A DNA stretch of 34,669 bases, taken from positions 1 to 34,669 of the forward strand of contig CAIZGR010000065.1 of the NCBI GenBank assembly GCA_903932535.1, given 5' to 3'. The notes under the pieces are model-generated. The model had not been told where the DNA came from and searched no databases. It worked only from the letters and a program-made list of their open reading frames with translations. A program made the translations under genes and the position numbers. Shown piece by piece: positions 26,743 through 34,669 of the stretch (within the stretch, counting starts at the first letter, position 1; each line of letters begins with the position of its first letter). Source of the DNA: an uncultured Hyphomicrobiales bacterium. Lineage in GTDB: Bacteria > Pseudomonadota > Alphaproteobacteria > Rhizobiales > Beijerinckiaceae.

Positions 26743-26840
26743 GCGGGTCCGCCTTTGCGCGATTGAGCAGGCTTCATACGTAAACGAGGCGGCGCTGGAC
26801 CTCTACCGGGCAGACCGATTTGCGACGAGCCCCGCAGTAA

Positions 26841-26874
26841 TAAAAAGAGCCGCACGGCGTTGCGCCGGCGGCTC
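26841..26874 (-). terminator. Intrinsic terminator of the porin gene
   Basis: On the minus strand GAGCCGC-CGGCG pairs with CGCCG-GCGGCTC around a three-base loop, with one bulged T, followed by TTTTTATTA. It lies 50 bases after the porin stop at 26924. Stem, loop and T run all fit a Rho-independent terminator. Confidence 0.85.
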
Positions 26875-26923
26875 GCTGTTCGGGCTCGGGCGGCCGAACG
26901 AACGGCCGCCGGAAGCGCAATCG

Positions 26924-28570
26924 TCAGAAGCGGAAGCGGATGCCGATCGTCGGGTCCCAGCTCTGGGTGTGCGCAACGCTCCAGGAAGGAGACTTGAAGT
27001 TCCCCGGGATCGCGTAGTAAGTCGAGTAGTAGCCGCTCGCCAATCCGCCATAGACGTTCGAGACCATCACGCCGGCATACAGATCCATGCGCTTGACCGG
27101 GCGGTAGTCGACCAGAAGCGAGACTGCGTCCTGGCTGCCGGCGCACTTGCCGCTGTTGATGAAGGCGCCCGTGCCGGTGCACGCCGCAGACGTGGCGTAA
27201 CCGTAGGGGATGCCGTTGATCTTCCCGGTATTCCAGGCGAAATTGTAGTTGTTCTGGGACTGATAGTAGAAGCCCATCGCGACGTCGAGGTTGGGCAGAA
27301 CCGCCCACTTGAAGCCGGTCCAGACGGTATTGAGGACGCGGTTGAATGCGTAGGAAGGCGCGTTCACGGCGCCGTTGTTGAGGTAGGCCGTCGAGGAGAC
27401 CGCTCCCGACGGCACGAAGATCCCTCCGGCGATTGTCGAGAAGCCGTTGGCCTCGGAGTTGGACGGATCAGACAAGCGCGCATACATGTAGCCGCCGTAG
27501 AAGGTGACGGTGTTCCACTTGTACTTGGCGGTCAGCTCGGCGCCGAAATTATTGGAGATTGTGGCTTTGAGCACATCGTTCGGGTCGTAGTAATGCGAGA
27601 CCCCATTGATGTCCTTCTGCGGGATAAACCACTGTCCGCCGATTTCCTTGAGGTTGGCGGCCGCCGGGAACGGATTCAGGCCGTAGCTCGACAGCGATAC
27701 GGCGTTTTCGGCGTAGCTGAGGACGCCGTCCACGGACAACGGCCCGAAGTCGGCGCCGAGCTGGCCCTGGTAGATGCCGGTGTTGCCGTTGTCCCAGTCG
27801 TAGCCGCCGACGCCGATCTGCGCCGCGGCACGGAAGTTCTGGTAAGTCAGACGGTAGGTGACGGCAGTGTTGCGCACCGTCTCGGTGTTGCCGAAGCCGG
27901 GGAACGAACTCGAGTAGCCGATCAGCGAGAAGGCGTTCGACGCCACGGGATCGTATGCGCCGGTCACGTCCAGCGACAGCGTGTTCGTGCGGCCGAAGGT
28001 CAGCGTGCCATAGGTCTTGTTGCTCACGCCGATGTAGGCTTGGGCGTTGTCCCACTGGCCGGCGCGGCTCGAGTCCGAGTTGGTCGTCTGCCACGGGAAG
28101 GTGACGTAGGGCCGGACGTTGTTGTCGGCGAGCGACCGCGGGCCGTTCGGGAACATGCCGGAGTACGGGTTGACGCCCGCTTCGACGACGCCGATCAGCG
28201 ACCAGCCGTAGGGCAGGATGTCCTCTTTCATCTTGACGCCTATGGCCGAGGTGCTCATGCCGTTGTAGCCGAACATCCATTCGCTGGCGTGCGCCGGCTT
28301 GGCGATGCCGTAGTAGGGCTGGGTCGCGCTCGGGCTGTAGCCGGCGGTCGTGTTGTTGTAGAGCCCGTTGACGTCGAGCGTGCCGTAGAGCGTGAACCCG
28401 TAGTAGCTCAGGGGGCAGTCGGCGGCGGAATTCTGGAACCATGCCCATGCGCTCGACCAGCAGTCCGGCTTGGCGGCGGGAGCGGGCGCCTTCGCGCTCG
28501 GCAGATCGGCCGCCTGGGCCATGGCGGCGAACCCGACGGTCGCCAGAAGAACAATGCCAAGTCTCTTCAT
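26924..28570 (-). CDS. Outer-membrane porin
   Basis: The 548-residue protein has a signal peptide (MKRLGIVLLATVGFAAMAQA, cleaved before ADLPSAKAP) and ends in IRFRF, with the C-terminal Phe needed for outer-membrane insertion by the BAM machinery. Alternating hydrophobic strands such as LSYYGFTLYGTLDVNGLY, AQAYIGVSNKTYGTLTFGR and NVDVAMGFYYQSQ-like segments indicate a 16-strand general porin barrel, typical of Gram-negative porins in Hyphomicrobiales. It allows diffusion of small solutes. ATG 28570 is supported by AGGGG ten bases upstream and by the signal peptide; the open frame extends far upstream without sense. A terminator follows the gene. It is probably a single transcription unit. Confidence 0.93.
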   Translation of the reverse strand: MKRLGIVLLATVGFAAMAQAADLPSAKAPAPAAKPDCWSSAWAWFQNSAADCPLSYYGFTLYGTLDVNGLYNNTTAGYSPSATQPYYGIAKPAHASEWMFGYNGMSTSAIGVKMKEDILPYGWSLIGVVEAGVNPYSGMFPNGPRSLADNNVRPYVTFPWQTTNSDSSRAGQWDNAQAYIGVSNKTYGTLTFGRTNTLSLDVTGAYDPVASNAFSLIGYSSSFPGFGNTETVRNTAVTYRLTYQNFRAAAQIGVGGYDWDNGNTGIYQGQLGADFGPLSVDGVLSYAENAVSLSSYGLNPFPAAANLKEIGGQWFIPQKDINGVSHYYDPNDVLKATISNNFGAELTAKYKWNTVTFYGGYMYARLSDPSNSEANGFSTIAGGIFVPSGAVSSTAYLNNGAVNAPSYAFNRVLNTVWTGFKWAVLPNLDVAMGFYYQSQNNYNFAWNTGKINGIPYGYATSAACTGTGAFINSGKCAGSQDAVSLLVDYRPVKRMDLYAGVMVSNVYGGLASGYYSTYYAIPGNFKSPSWSVAHTQSWDPTIGIRFRF

Positions 28571-29194
28571 CTCAAAGCCCCTGAAACTCCCGGCGCGTGC
28601 GCGCCGCGTCTCGACGTATGGTCGCCGAAATCCGACGCGGTGCCGTCGTCGCCCGGCCTGCGCATGGTTGATGCGCGTTGCACCGCAAACTAAGTCGGAA
28701 TTCAGTTCGGAGGCTAGAGGGCGCCCGCAGGGAAAACCGGGCGGTTCCGGAGACCGGCGTCGCCGGCCGCGAAGCGACGACGGGATTGTGTCGCGGATGC
28801 GACGCTTGAAAGGTAGTCCTTTCCATGGATTAGCTCGGGACACCCCGACGGTGAAGCCGGCGAGGCGCCTTTCCGTCGCCTCGAGCGGCCGTATCCGTCG
28901 CGACAGTTCGCCAGCCAATGTGCTCTTTCTGCAACAGCTTTTGAGCCTGAAAGTCGCCACGGGCGGCTCCTGAGCCTGCGGCGGGAGCAAAGCGTGAGGG
29001 CCGCGAGGCTGTCGGGCGCAAACGATTCGGCGGCTGCGACCCTTCAATTCGGCCGTGGCGGGCGACGGGCGAAAATACGGCGAGGAGCGAGAAGCGGGAC
29101 ATGCGGGCGACCGGTCGTCAGACGCGTTCGTCGTGGCGTTGCTCGAGGCTGTCCGCAGCAATACATCGCAACCAACGGCGCGGGCGCCCGCGCC
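28571..29194. other. Intergenic stretch between ggt and the porin gene
   Basis: About 620 bases without a convincing gene. The right part must carry the 3' end of the ggt transcript and the left part the promoter and leader of the porin gene, but no clear -35/-10 pair was found. A GC hairpin (GGCGCG tg CGCGCC, 28592-28605) lies in the probable porin leader just before the ribosome binding site. The long open frames here are extensions of the porin frame. Confidence 0.5.
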
Positions 29195-30922
29195 TCAGTA
29201 CCCGGCCGCCAGCGTTCCCCTCTGGCGCGGGTCCGAGGCGCCCGTCAGGACGCCGTCGGGCGAACGCGCGATCGTGTTCGCCGAGCCCATGGATTCGCGC
29301 GTCACGACCTTGTGGCCCATCGCCTCGAGCAGCCTGATCGTGTCGGGCGAGACTCCGCGCTCGATCCTCAGCTCGTCGGGCCAGAGCTGGTCGTGGGCGC
29401 GCGGGGCGCTTTCGGCCTCCGCCACGTTGAGCCCGTGGTCGATCGTGTCGACGATGATTTGCAGGACGGTGGTGATGATCCGCGAGCCGCCTGGGCTGCC
29501 GGTGACCAGCTCGACCTTGCCGTCCTTCATGACGATCGTCGGGCTCATCGACGACAAAGGCCGCCGGTTGGGCCCCGGCGCGTTGGCGTCGCCGCCCATC
29601 AGGCCATAGGCGTTTGCGGCCCCGGCCTTGGCGGCGAAGTCGTCCAGCTCGTTGTTGAGCAGCACGCCCGTCCCGCCGGCGACGAGGCCCGAGCCGTAGG
29701 AGAAGTTCAGCGTATAGGTGTTCGAGACCGCATTGCCGTCCGCGTCGACAATCGAGAAGTGAGTCGTCTCGTCGCTTTCGTAGCGTTGCGGCTCGCCGGG
29801 CCGGATGTCGGATGCGGGTCTCGCGCGGTCCGGCGAAATCTGCGCGCGAAGCGCTGCGGCGTAGGCCTTCGAGGTGAGCCCTCTGAGCGGGACCGTCACC
29901 GAGTCCGGATCGCCGAGCCACGCCGCCCGGTCGGCGTAGGCGAGCTTTTCCGCTTCGGCCATCTCGTGCAGCGAAGCGGCGGAATTTAGCCCCTGCGCCG
30001 CGAGGTCGTACCCTTCGAGGATGTCGAGGATCTCGATGACATGCGCGCCGCCCGACGAGGGCGGCGGCATCGACACGATCGTGTGGCCCCGGTAGCTTCC
30101 GGCCACCGGCTCGCGCTCGACGGCGCGGTAGCGGGCGAGGTCGTCCATGGTCATGCGCCCGCCCGCCGCCTGGACGGCGTCGACGATCCGGCGCGCCACC
30201 GGGCCGGCGTAGAAGCCGGCGGCGCCCTCCCGCGCGATCGTCTCTAACGTCGCCGCGAGGTCGTCGAGGGCGATGTGGTCGCCAGCCTGCGGCGCGCCGC
30301 CGTCGGGCCCGAGGTAGATGCGCGCCGACGACGGGTGTTTCGCCAGGACGGGCGCGGCGAGGGGCAGAGAATCGGCGAGGTCGTCGTCCACCGTCAGCCC
30401 TTGGCGGGCGAGCGCGACCGCGGGCGCGACGAGATCGGCGAAGCCGAACCGGCCCGACCCGTATTTGCGCCACGCGAGCTCGAGGCCCGCGACCGTGCCG
30501 GGGACGCCGACGGCGAGCCCCGACCATCGCGACTTGAACGGATCGGCTTCGCCGTCGGCGTCGAGGAACACAGTCTTGTCCGTCGCCGCGGGCGCCGCCT
30601 CGCGGTAGTCGATGGCGATCGTCCGGCCGAGATCGGCGCGGCGGATCAGCATGAAGCCGCCACCGCCGATATTGCCGGCGCGGGGCAGGGTGACGGCGAG
30701 CGCGAACCCGACCGCCACCGCCGCGTCGACCGCGTTGCCGCCGAGCCGAAGGACGTCGCGCCCGATCCGCGACGCCCGAGCCTCCTGCGACACGACCATG
30801 CCGTGCCGCGCCACGACGGGAAGCGCCGTCGCGTAGCCGCCGACGATCGGCTGCGGGTCCGCGAGCGCGATCGCCGGCGCGAGCGCCAGCACAGAAAGGA
30901 AGAGGCGAATGGTCCGGCTCAT
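29195..30922 (-). CDS. ggt: Gamma-glutamyltransferase (periplasmic)
   Basis: This 575-residue enzyme cleaves glutathione and other gamma-glutamyl compounds or transfers the glutamyl group. It carries a signal peptide (MSRTIRLFLSVLALAPAIALA). The proenzyme cuts itself before Thr386 in ESDETTHFSIVDADG, giving the catalytic N-terminal Thr of the small subunit. The Arg-containing phrase IAIDYREAAP binds the substrate carboxylate, and RRPLSSMSPTIV plus GSPGGSRIITTVLQ form the oxyanion part. NIGGGGFMLIR is another hallmark. The length is normal. It is the third gene of a probable leftward operon, 49 bases after the L,D-transpeptidase gene. Confidence 0.97.
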   Translation of the reverse strand: MSRTIRLFLSVLALAPAIALADPQPIVGGYATALPVVARHGMVVSQEARASRIGRDVLRLGGNAVDAAVAVGFALAVTLPRAGNIGGGGFMLIRRADLGRTIAIDYREAAPAATDKTVFLDADGEADPFKSRWSGLAVGVPGTVAGLELAWRKYGSGRFGFADLVAPAVALARQGLTVDDDLADSLPLAAPVLAKHPSSARIYLGPDGGAPQAGDHIALDDLAATLETIAREGAAGFYAGPVARRIVDAVQAAGGRMTMDDLARYRAVEREPVAGSYRGHTIVSMPPPSSGGAHVIEILDILEGYDLAAQGLNSAASLHEMAEAEKLAYADRAAWLGDPDSVTVPLRGLTSKAYAAALRAQISPDRARPASDIRPGEPQRYESDETTHFSIVDADGNAVSNTYTLNFSYGSGLVAGGTGVLLNNELDDFAAKAGAANAYGLMGGDANAPGPNRRPLSSMSPTIVMKDGKVELVTGSPGGSRIITTVLQIIVDTIDHGLNVAEAESAPRAHDQLWPDELRIERGVSPDTIRLLEAMGHKVVTRESMGSANTIARSPDGVLTGASDPRQRGTLAAGY

Positions 30923-30971
30923 CAGGGCATTGGTCCTCGGCCGCGCCGCGCCGTCAAGCCGCGCCTGCGCG

Positions 30972-31499
30972 CTACCCGATCTCCATGACGCATCCGCGGG
31001 CGAGGCGGGGGGCGAGCCTGCGCATGTCGGCCGCCGCGACGGCGACGCATCCGGCGGTCGGCGTCAGTCCCGGCCGCGCGAGGTGGAAGAAGATCGCGCT
31101 GCCCCGGCCTTTGGCGCGGCGCGAGAAATTCTGGTCGAGCACGAAGGTCAGATCGTAGAGATGATCCGCGCGCCACATCCTGTCGGTGCAGTCGGCGGCC
31201 GGAAGGCGGACAGGGCGATTGTAGCGCGGTCTTTCCGGGTCCTCGCACCAGCCCTGGTCGGGCCGCAGGGGCTTCCAGGGCACGCCCCCGCCGCCAGGGC
31301 GCCAGCGATCCGGGCGGACGTAGGCCCACAGGAGCGCGAACCGCCCCGCGGGCGTGCCCCCGTCGCCCTCGCGCTTCAGGCGCACGATTCCGGCCGGCCC
31401 GAGCGCGCAGGCGATGCGCAACGGACCCGCCGTCAGCCAGCCGCGCGCGCGATCGCCGGCCCGCGCGCGGACGCGGAGCCGGGTCAGGCGGCGGGGCAA
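30972..31499 (-). CDS. L,D-transpeptidase family protein (YkuD domain, COG3786-like)
   Basis: A 175-residue YkuD-fold protein. The active-site phrase is IFFHLARPGLTPTAGCVAVA, with His139 and the nucleophile Cys151. EGDGGTPAGRFAL near residue 45 and NRPVRLPA are also typical of the COG3786 group. The canonical family crosslinks peptidoglycan stem peptides or attaches lipoproteins in the periplasm. Here the N-terminus (MPRRLTRLRVRARAG) is basic and has no hydrophobic signal core, so export is not evident and the true start may differ; this is common in the subgroup. The gene starts four bases after the yqeY stop and is followed by ggt, which suggests one transcript. Confidence 0.88.
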   Translation of the reverse strand: MPRRLTRLRVRARAGDRARGWLTAGPLRIACALGPAGIVRLKREGDGGTPAGRFALLWAYVRPDRWRPGGGGVPWKPLRPDQGWCEDPERPRYNRPVRLPAADCTDRMWRADHLYDLTFVLDQNFSRRAKGRGSAIFFHLARPGLTPTAGCVAVAAADMRRLAPRLARGCVMEIG

Positions 31500-31503
31500 G
31501 GGT

Positions 31504-31971
31504 TCAGCCCGCCAGCAGGCTCTTGACGACCGCGCTCGCCTTGGCGAAGTCCATCTGGCCCGGATGCGCCTCCTTGAGCGCGTTGACGACCTTGCCCATG
31601 TCCTTGACGCTCGCCGCGCCCGTTGCGGCGATGGCGGCCTTGGCGGCGGCGGTCACGGCCGCTTCGTCCATCTGCTCGGGCAGGAATTCGTTGATCACCG
31701 CGACCTCGGCGTTCTCCTGCGCCGCCAGCTCCGCCCGTCCGGCCTCGGCGTAGATCGCCGCCGACTCCTGCCGGGACTTGACCATCTTGGTGAGCAGGGC
31801 GAGCTCGTCGGCGCGGCTCACGATCTTGCCGGCGCCGCGCGCCTCGATCTCCCGGTCTTTCAGCGCCGCCATGATGAGGCGGAGCGCGCCGACGCGAACC
31901 TTGTCGCCGGCCTTCATCGCCTCTTTCATCTGGGCGGTCACGATGTCGCGCAGCGGCTGAGAATCAGCCAT
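31504..31971 (-). CDS. yqeY: GatB/YqeY domain protein
   Basis: The 155-residue cytoplasmic protein is a stand-alone YqeY: the N-terminal helices (LRDIVTAQMKEAMKAGDKVR, VGALRLIMAALKDREIE) and the C-terminal tRNA-binding-like bundle related to the GatB tail (VVNALKEAHPGQMDFAKASA). INEFLPEQMDEAAV in the middle is diagnostic. The cellular role is not settled; a link to tRNA-dependent amidation or to tRNA binding is inferred from the domain. ATG 31971 is chosen at the conserved start; an extension to 32208 would run through the divergent carA. It is head to head with carA, an arrangement common in alphaproteobacteria. Confidence 0.95.
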   Translation of the reverse strand: MADSQPLRDIVTAQMKEAMKAGDKVRVGALRLIMAALKDREIEARGAGKIVSRADELALLTKMVKSRQESAAIYAEAGRAELAAQENAEVAVINEFLPEQMDEAAVTAAAKAAIAATGAASVKDMGKVVNALKEAHPGQMDFAKASAVVKSLLAG

Positions 31972-32001
31972 GGTGTCCTCGGAATGTTGTCGAGCGTCGG
32001 C

Positions 32002-32030
32002 TTGACGCGTCGAGCAGCGGGCGCTTAAGC
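32002..32030 (+). promoter_or_regulatory. Candidate carA promoter
   Basis: TTGACG (32002-32007) and TTAAGC (32025-32030) are 17 bases apart. Transcription would begin at about 32037, next to the ATG at 32039, so the mRNA could be leaderless; no ribosome binding site precedes this ATG. The -10 is weak, so this stays a prediction. Confidence 0.45.
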
Positions 32031-32038
32031 ACAGCCGC

Positions 32039-33262
32039 ATGGCCAACGCAACACTATCCCCATCCGCCACGGGTCCGGACGACGGGACCGCGCCCGGCTG
32101 GCGCCCGCGCCGCACGACCGGCGTCCTGGTGCTGGCGAGCGGCGGCGTGATCGAGGGCTTCGGCGTCGGCGCGACCGGCTCTGCCGTCGGCGAGGTCTGC
32201 TTCAACACCGCGATGACCGGCTATCAGGAGATCCTGACCGACCCCTCCTACGCCGCCCAGATGATCACCTTCACCTTTCCCCACATCGGCATCGTGGGCG
32301 TCAACGGCGAGGACATCGAGGTCGTCGACCCGGCGGCGGCCACCGCCGCGGTCGGGGCGATTTTCCGGGCCGGCCTCGCCGAACCGTCGAACTTCCGCGC
32401 CTCCGGCCCGCTCGACGCCTGGCTGAAGGCGCGCGGAATCGTCGGCCTCGCCGGCGTCGACACCCGCGCGCTGACGACGCTCATCCGCAAGTCCGGCATG
32501 CCGAACGCCGTCATCGCCCACGCGCCCGACGGCGTTTTCGACCTCGACGCCTTGCGCGCGGAAGCCGCGCGCTGGCCGGGGATCGACGGCATGGACCTCG
32601 TGCCGCAGGTCGGCGCGACCCAGCGCTACGACTGGGACGAGACGAGCTGGACGCTGGAAGGCGGCTACGGCAAGCGCGGCGAGACGCGCTTCCGCGTGGT
32701 CGCGGTCGACTACGGCGTCAAGCGCAACATCATGCGGCTCCTCAATGACTGCGGCTGCGCGGTGACGGTGGTGCCGGCGACGGCGACCGCGGAAGAGATC
32801 ATGGCGCTCCGCCCGGACGGGGTGTTCCTGTCGAACGGCCCGGGAGATCCGGCGGAAACCGGCCGATACGCCGTGCCGACCATCCGGGCGCTGCTCGCAA
32901 CCAAAATCCCGCTCTTCGGCATCTGCCTCGGCCATCAGCTGCTCGGGCTCGCGGTCGGCGGGCGCACGATCAAGATGCCGCAGGGCCACCACGGCGCCAA
33001 CCATCCGGTGAAGGACTTCACCACCGGCAAGGTCGAGATCGTGTCGATGAACCACGGCTTCGCGGTCGACCGCGCGAGCTTGCCGGAGAACGTGACGGAA
33101 ACGCACGTCTCGCTGTTCGACGGCTCGAACTGCGGCGTGGCGCTGACCGACCGCCCGGCCTTCTCGGTGCAGTATCATCCCGAAGCCTCCCCCGGCCCGC
33201 GCGACAGCCACTACCTCTTCCGCCGCTTCGTCGGGCTGATGGAGGCGGCGAAGGCCGCGTGA
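32039..33262 (+). CDS. carA: Carbamoyl-phosphate synthase small subunit
   Basis: A 407-residue glutaminase subunit that feeds ammonia to CarB for carbamoyl phosphate, used for arginine and pyrimidines. The N-terminal CPSase small-chain domain is clear (GEVCFNTAMTGYQEILTDPS, TFTFPHIGIVG). The class I amidotransferase has the nucleophile Cys296 in LFGICLGHQLLG, and His380 with Glu382 in SVQYHPEASPGP. The oxyanion phrase FLSNGPGDP is present. Length is as usual. An extra N-terminal stretch of about 25 residues, rich in Pro and Gly, precedes the conserved domain. It is divergent from yqeY with only 67 bases between the starts. carB is not in the window. Confidence 0.98.
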   Translation: MANATLSPSATGPDDGTAPGWRPRRTTGVLVLASGGVIEGFGVGATGSAVGEVCFNTAMTGYQEILTDPSYAAQMITFTFPHIGIVGVNGEDIEVVDPAAATAAVGAIFRAGLAEPSNFRASGPLDAWLKARGIVGLAGVDTRALTTLIRKSGMPNAVIAHAPDGVFDLDALRAEAARWPGIDGMDLVPQVGATQRYDWDETSWTLEGGYGKRGETRFRVVAVDYGVKRNIMRLLNDCGCAVTVVPATATAEEIMALRPDGVFLSNGPGDPAETGRYAVPTIRALLATKIPLFGICLGHQLLGLAVGGRTIKMPQGHHGANHPVKDFTTGKVEIVSMNHGFAVDRASLPENVTETHVSLFDGSNCGVALTDRPAFSVQYHPEASPGPRDSHYLFRRFVGLMEAAKAA

Positions 33263-33270
33263 GGCCGAGC

Positions 33271-33321
33271 CTCTTCTCCCGCTTGCGGGAGAAGAGCCTG
33301 CCCTCGGGCTTGACCCGAGGG
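33271..33321. repeat. REP-like palindromic element after carA
   Basis: CTCTTCTCCCGC (33271-33282) pairs perfectly with GCGGGAGAAGAG (33285-33296). Five bases further CCCTCGGG (33301-33308) pairs with CCCGAGGG (33314-33321). The following GGTGGCGCGAAGCGCCGGA is the phrase that commonly accompanies such palindromes in alphaproteobacterial intergenic repeats. It probably recurs elsewhere in the genome. Confidence 0.75.
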
Positions 33322-33412
33322 TGGCGCGAAGCGCCGGACGAGGGCGCAGACACCGAACAAGAGCCACGGAGACCGTGATCGCCTTGGCCGCGATGTCCGC
33401 CAGACCCTGCTT

Positions 33413-33451
33413 CCGCGGCCCGGGCCGTCGCCCGCGAGCGCGGTTTTTTTT
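33413..33451 (+). terminator. Intrinsic terminator downstream of carA
   Basis: An outer stem CCGCG (33413-33417)/CGCGG (33439-33443) encloses an inner stem CGGGC (33421-33425)/GCCCG (33430-33434), and eight T follow directly (33444-33451). It fits as terminator of the carA transcript. Confidence 0.65.
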
Positions 33452-33936
33452 CAGAAGTCCTCTGCTTTCATGGGCATGCACGCTGTCGGTCCTCGAACCT
33501 CGAGCGGGTCTTCAATCTTTTCAGGGTCTTGGCAGAGGTTTCGGCATTCCGGGCGACTGCCGGCGAGCAACGCTCTGCTTCGTCGTCGCGAGCGCCCGAA
33601 GAGGGCGTGGCGATCCAGAACGTCGTCGAGCGCCTTTCCTTCCCTCGGATCGGCGCCCGGCCCTTCGGTTCTTGAAATCGATCGCACTATTCCAAGCCGT
33701 CAGCCGCACGTTTCCGCCTCGCGAAGGCTTTCGAGGGCTGATTTGCCGCATTTCTACCCATTCCCGGCGGCGCCCGACGGAGGGAGGACCGCGCGTGGCC
33801 TCGCAGGGCCGATCCAGGGCGACGAGACGACGATACTGCGTTTTCCGTTTTTCAGCAAGATAAGGTCGTGGCCTTTTTTCTGAGACGACGCGCGGTCATC
33901 GCCCCCGCCCTGGACGGCGGAGGCCAGCGTTGTCAT

Positions 33937-33952
33937 GCCCGCGCCAGCGGGC
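33937..33952. repeat. Short REP-like hairpin
   Basis: GCCCGC (33937-33942) and GCGGGC (33947-33952) surround GCCA, within TGTCATGCCCGCG and GCGGGCGTCCAGA. This resembles a widespread proteobacterial intergenic repeat of the form TCATxCCCGCG-loop-CGCGGGxATCCA. Confidence 0.6.
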
Positions 33953-34094
33953 GTCCAGAGCCGCCGCCCCTCCGACTCGCCGCGATGTCCACGGGACGCC
34001 CTTGTCCCCCAAAGCATTGGCTTTGCCGCGCGGCTCGTGCGAGGGTCCCTTCCGAGCCCCGCCGCGCGGCCCGCGATGCAAGGATGCGCCTGTC

Positions 34095-34669
34095 ATGCCG
34101 GAACTCTCCTCGGAAGGCCTTCGGGCCGTCGCCGACCTATCTCAGCGCACGGGATTCGGCCAGGACGCCGTCACCGCGATGCTGCTCGCCGTCGTCGCCG
34201 GCAACGGCTCCATGGCGCAGTTCAGCCATCCGGAGTTCGGCGGCTCGGGACAGTGGATGTCCGGCGGCGCGGTCATGCTGTCGGACATGTTCAACAACAG
34301 TCTCAAGGCGCGGGTGGACGCGCTGTGCGGCGAATTGTCCGCCCTGGTGAGGCGCGATCCGGGGCTGACCGTCGCGGCCTCTTTCCAGTCGCAGAGCCAG
34401 GGCGGGGGCGTGGCCTGGGGCGGGGCGACGTCGAGCCTGCTGACGCCGGACCCGTCGGCGAGCTGGTGGCCCGCCGATCTCGGCCAGCCGGCGAGTCTCG
34501 GCGCGCAGAATTCAGCGCGCTACGCTTATTTCCCCAACGCCCGCCGCCTCGCCGTCGACCTCGACGGCAAGGTGACGGTGTACGACACGCAGGATCACCA
34601 GATCGGCGGCTTTTCGCAGCAGCAATCCGGGACGGGCTCCGCGACCTTCACCAGCCAGTACGGAACCGT
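34095..34669 (+). CDS. SHOCT-domain-type protein, 5' part (runs off the window)
   Basis: An open frame from ATG 34095 continues for 191 codons to the window edge without a stop. The opening LSSEGLRAVADLSQRTGFGQ, then NGSMAQFSHPEFGGSGQWM and LSDMFNNSLKARVDALCGEL, match a protein type found in Methylobacterium and relatives and usually annotated as SHOCT domain-containing protein. The SHOCT domain itself would be at the missing C-terminus. The visible part has a glycine/serine-rich linker and a beta segment (RLAVDLDGKVTVYDTQDHQI). The function is unknown. An AAGGA eleven bases upstream may be the ribosome binding site. Confidence 0.8.
   Translation, partial: MPELSSEGLRAVADLSQRTGFGQDAVTAMLLAVVAGNGSMAQFSHPEFGGSGQWMSGGAVMLSDMFNNSLKARVDALCGELSALVRRDPGLTVAASFQSQSQGGGVAWGGATSSLLTPDPSASWWPADLGQPASLGAQNSARYAYFPNARRLAVDLDGKVTVYDTQDHQIGGFSQQQSGTGSATFTSQYGT

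Larger units (their letters stand above)
33263..34094. other. Non-coding stretch between carA and the SHOCT-type gene
   Basis: About 830 bases with no convincing gene. It holds two adjoining palindromes (33271-33321), an intrinsic terminator (33413-33451) and another REP-like hairpin (33937-33952). Several short open frames in it have the scrambled, Arg- and Ser-rich look of non-coding DNA. Confidence 0.6.

Noticed and set aside
26627..28693. 688-residue open frame on the plus strand across the peroxidase and porin genes
   Set aside because: It is antisense to two well-supported genes, has no recognisable domain and is the usual by-product of high GC content.
32054..33481. 475-residue minus-strand frame opposite carA
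   Set aside because: It mirrors carA codon for codon, is Arg/Ala/His-rich and has no family match.

Overview
The window is a chromosomal segment of a GC-rich Gram-negative bacterium, most likely an alphaproteobacterium of the order Hyphomicrobiales (Rhizobiales), perhaps a methylotroph of the Methylocystaceae/Beijerinckiaceae/Methylobacteriaceae type. Supports are the porin type, the divergent yqeY/carA pair, a SHOCT-type protein at the right edge and REP-like palindromes typical of these genomes. The genus is an inference. No rRNA, tRNA, CRISPR array, transposase or integrase was seen.

About three quarters of the window (1-25953) is an exopolysaccharide locus of the Wzx/Wzy-dependent type with colanic-acid-like genes. 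It opens with the 3' end of a Wza-type outer-membrane export protein, a small secreted protein, a one-piece Wzc-type tyrosine autokinase with a C-terminal tyrosine cluster, and a membrane-anchored protein. A low-GC FkbM methyltransferase on the opposite strand and about 1.2 kb without a clear gene follow. A plus-strand block (6109-15245) then holds a WcaI-like glycosyltransferase, a Wzx-like flippase, a GT4, a DUF6625-like protein, a small unknown ORF, a GT2, a Wzy-like polymerase, a WcaF-like acetyltransferase and another GT2. A minus-strand block (15218-23487) runs towards it with two large modular GT2 proteins, a methyltransferase and two GT4 enzymes. Many junctions are 4-base stop/start overlaps, so translation is probably coupled. 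gmd and fcl (23940-25953) supply GDP-L-fucose.

The plausible working model is as follows. Glycosyltransferases build a fucose-containing repeat unit on a lipid carrier, modified by acetylation and methylation. Wzx flips it, Wzy polymerises it, and the kinase with Wza controls chain export. No initiating sugar-phosphate transferase and no GDP-mannose synthesis genes are visible, so these must lie elsewhere.

The right quarter is housekeeping: a glutathione peroxidase, an outer-membrane porin with a clear intrinsic terminator, a probable operon yqeY - L,D-transpeptidase - ggt on the minus strand, and carA divergent from yqeY. A gene-free stretch of about 0.8 kb with palindromic repeats follows. 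The window ends inside a SHOCT-type protein gene.

Points worth a second look are a minus-strand terminator inside the gene-poor gap (possible small RNA), a 12-bp perfect hairpin between the divergent GT2 and gmd genes, a GC break inside gmd, repeated beta-type modules in the two giant GT2 proteins, and a possibly leaderless carA.
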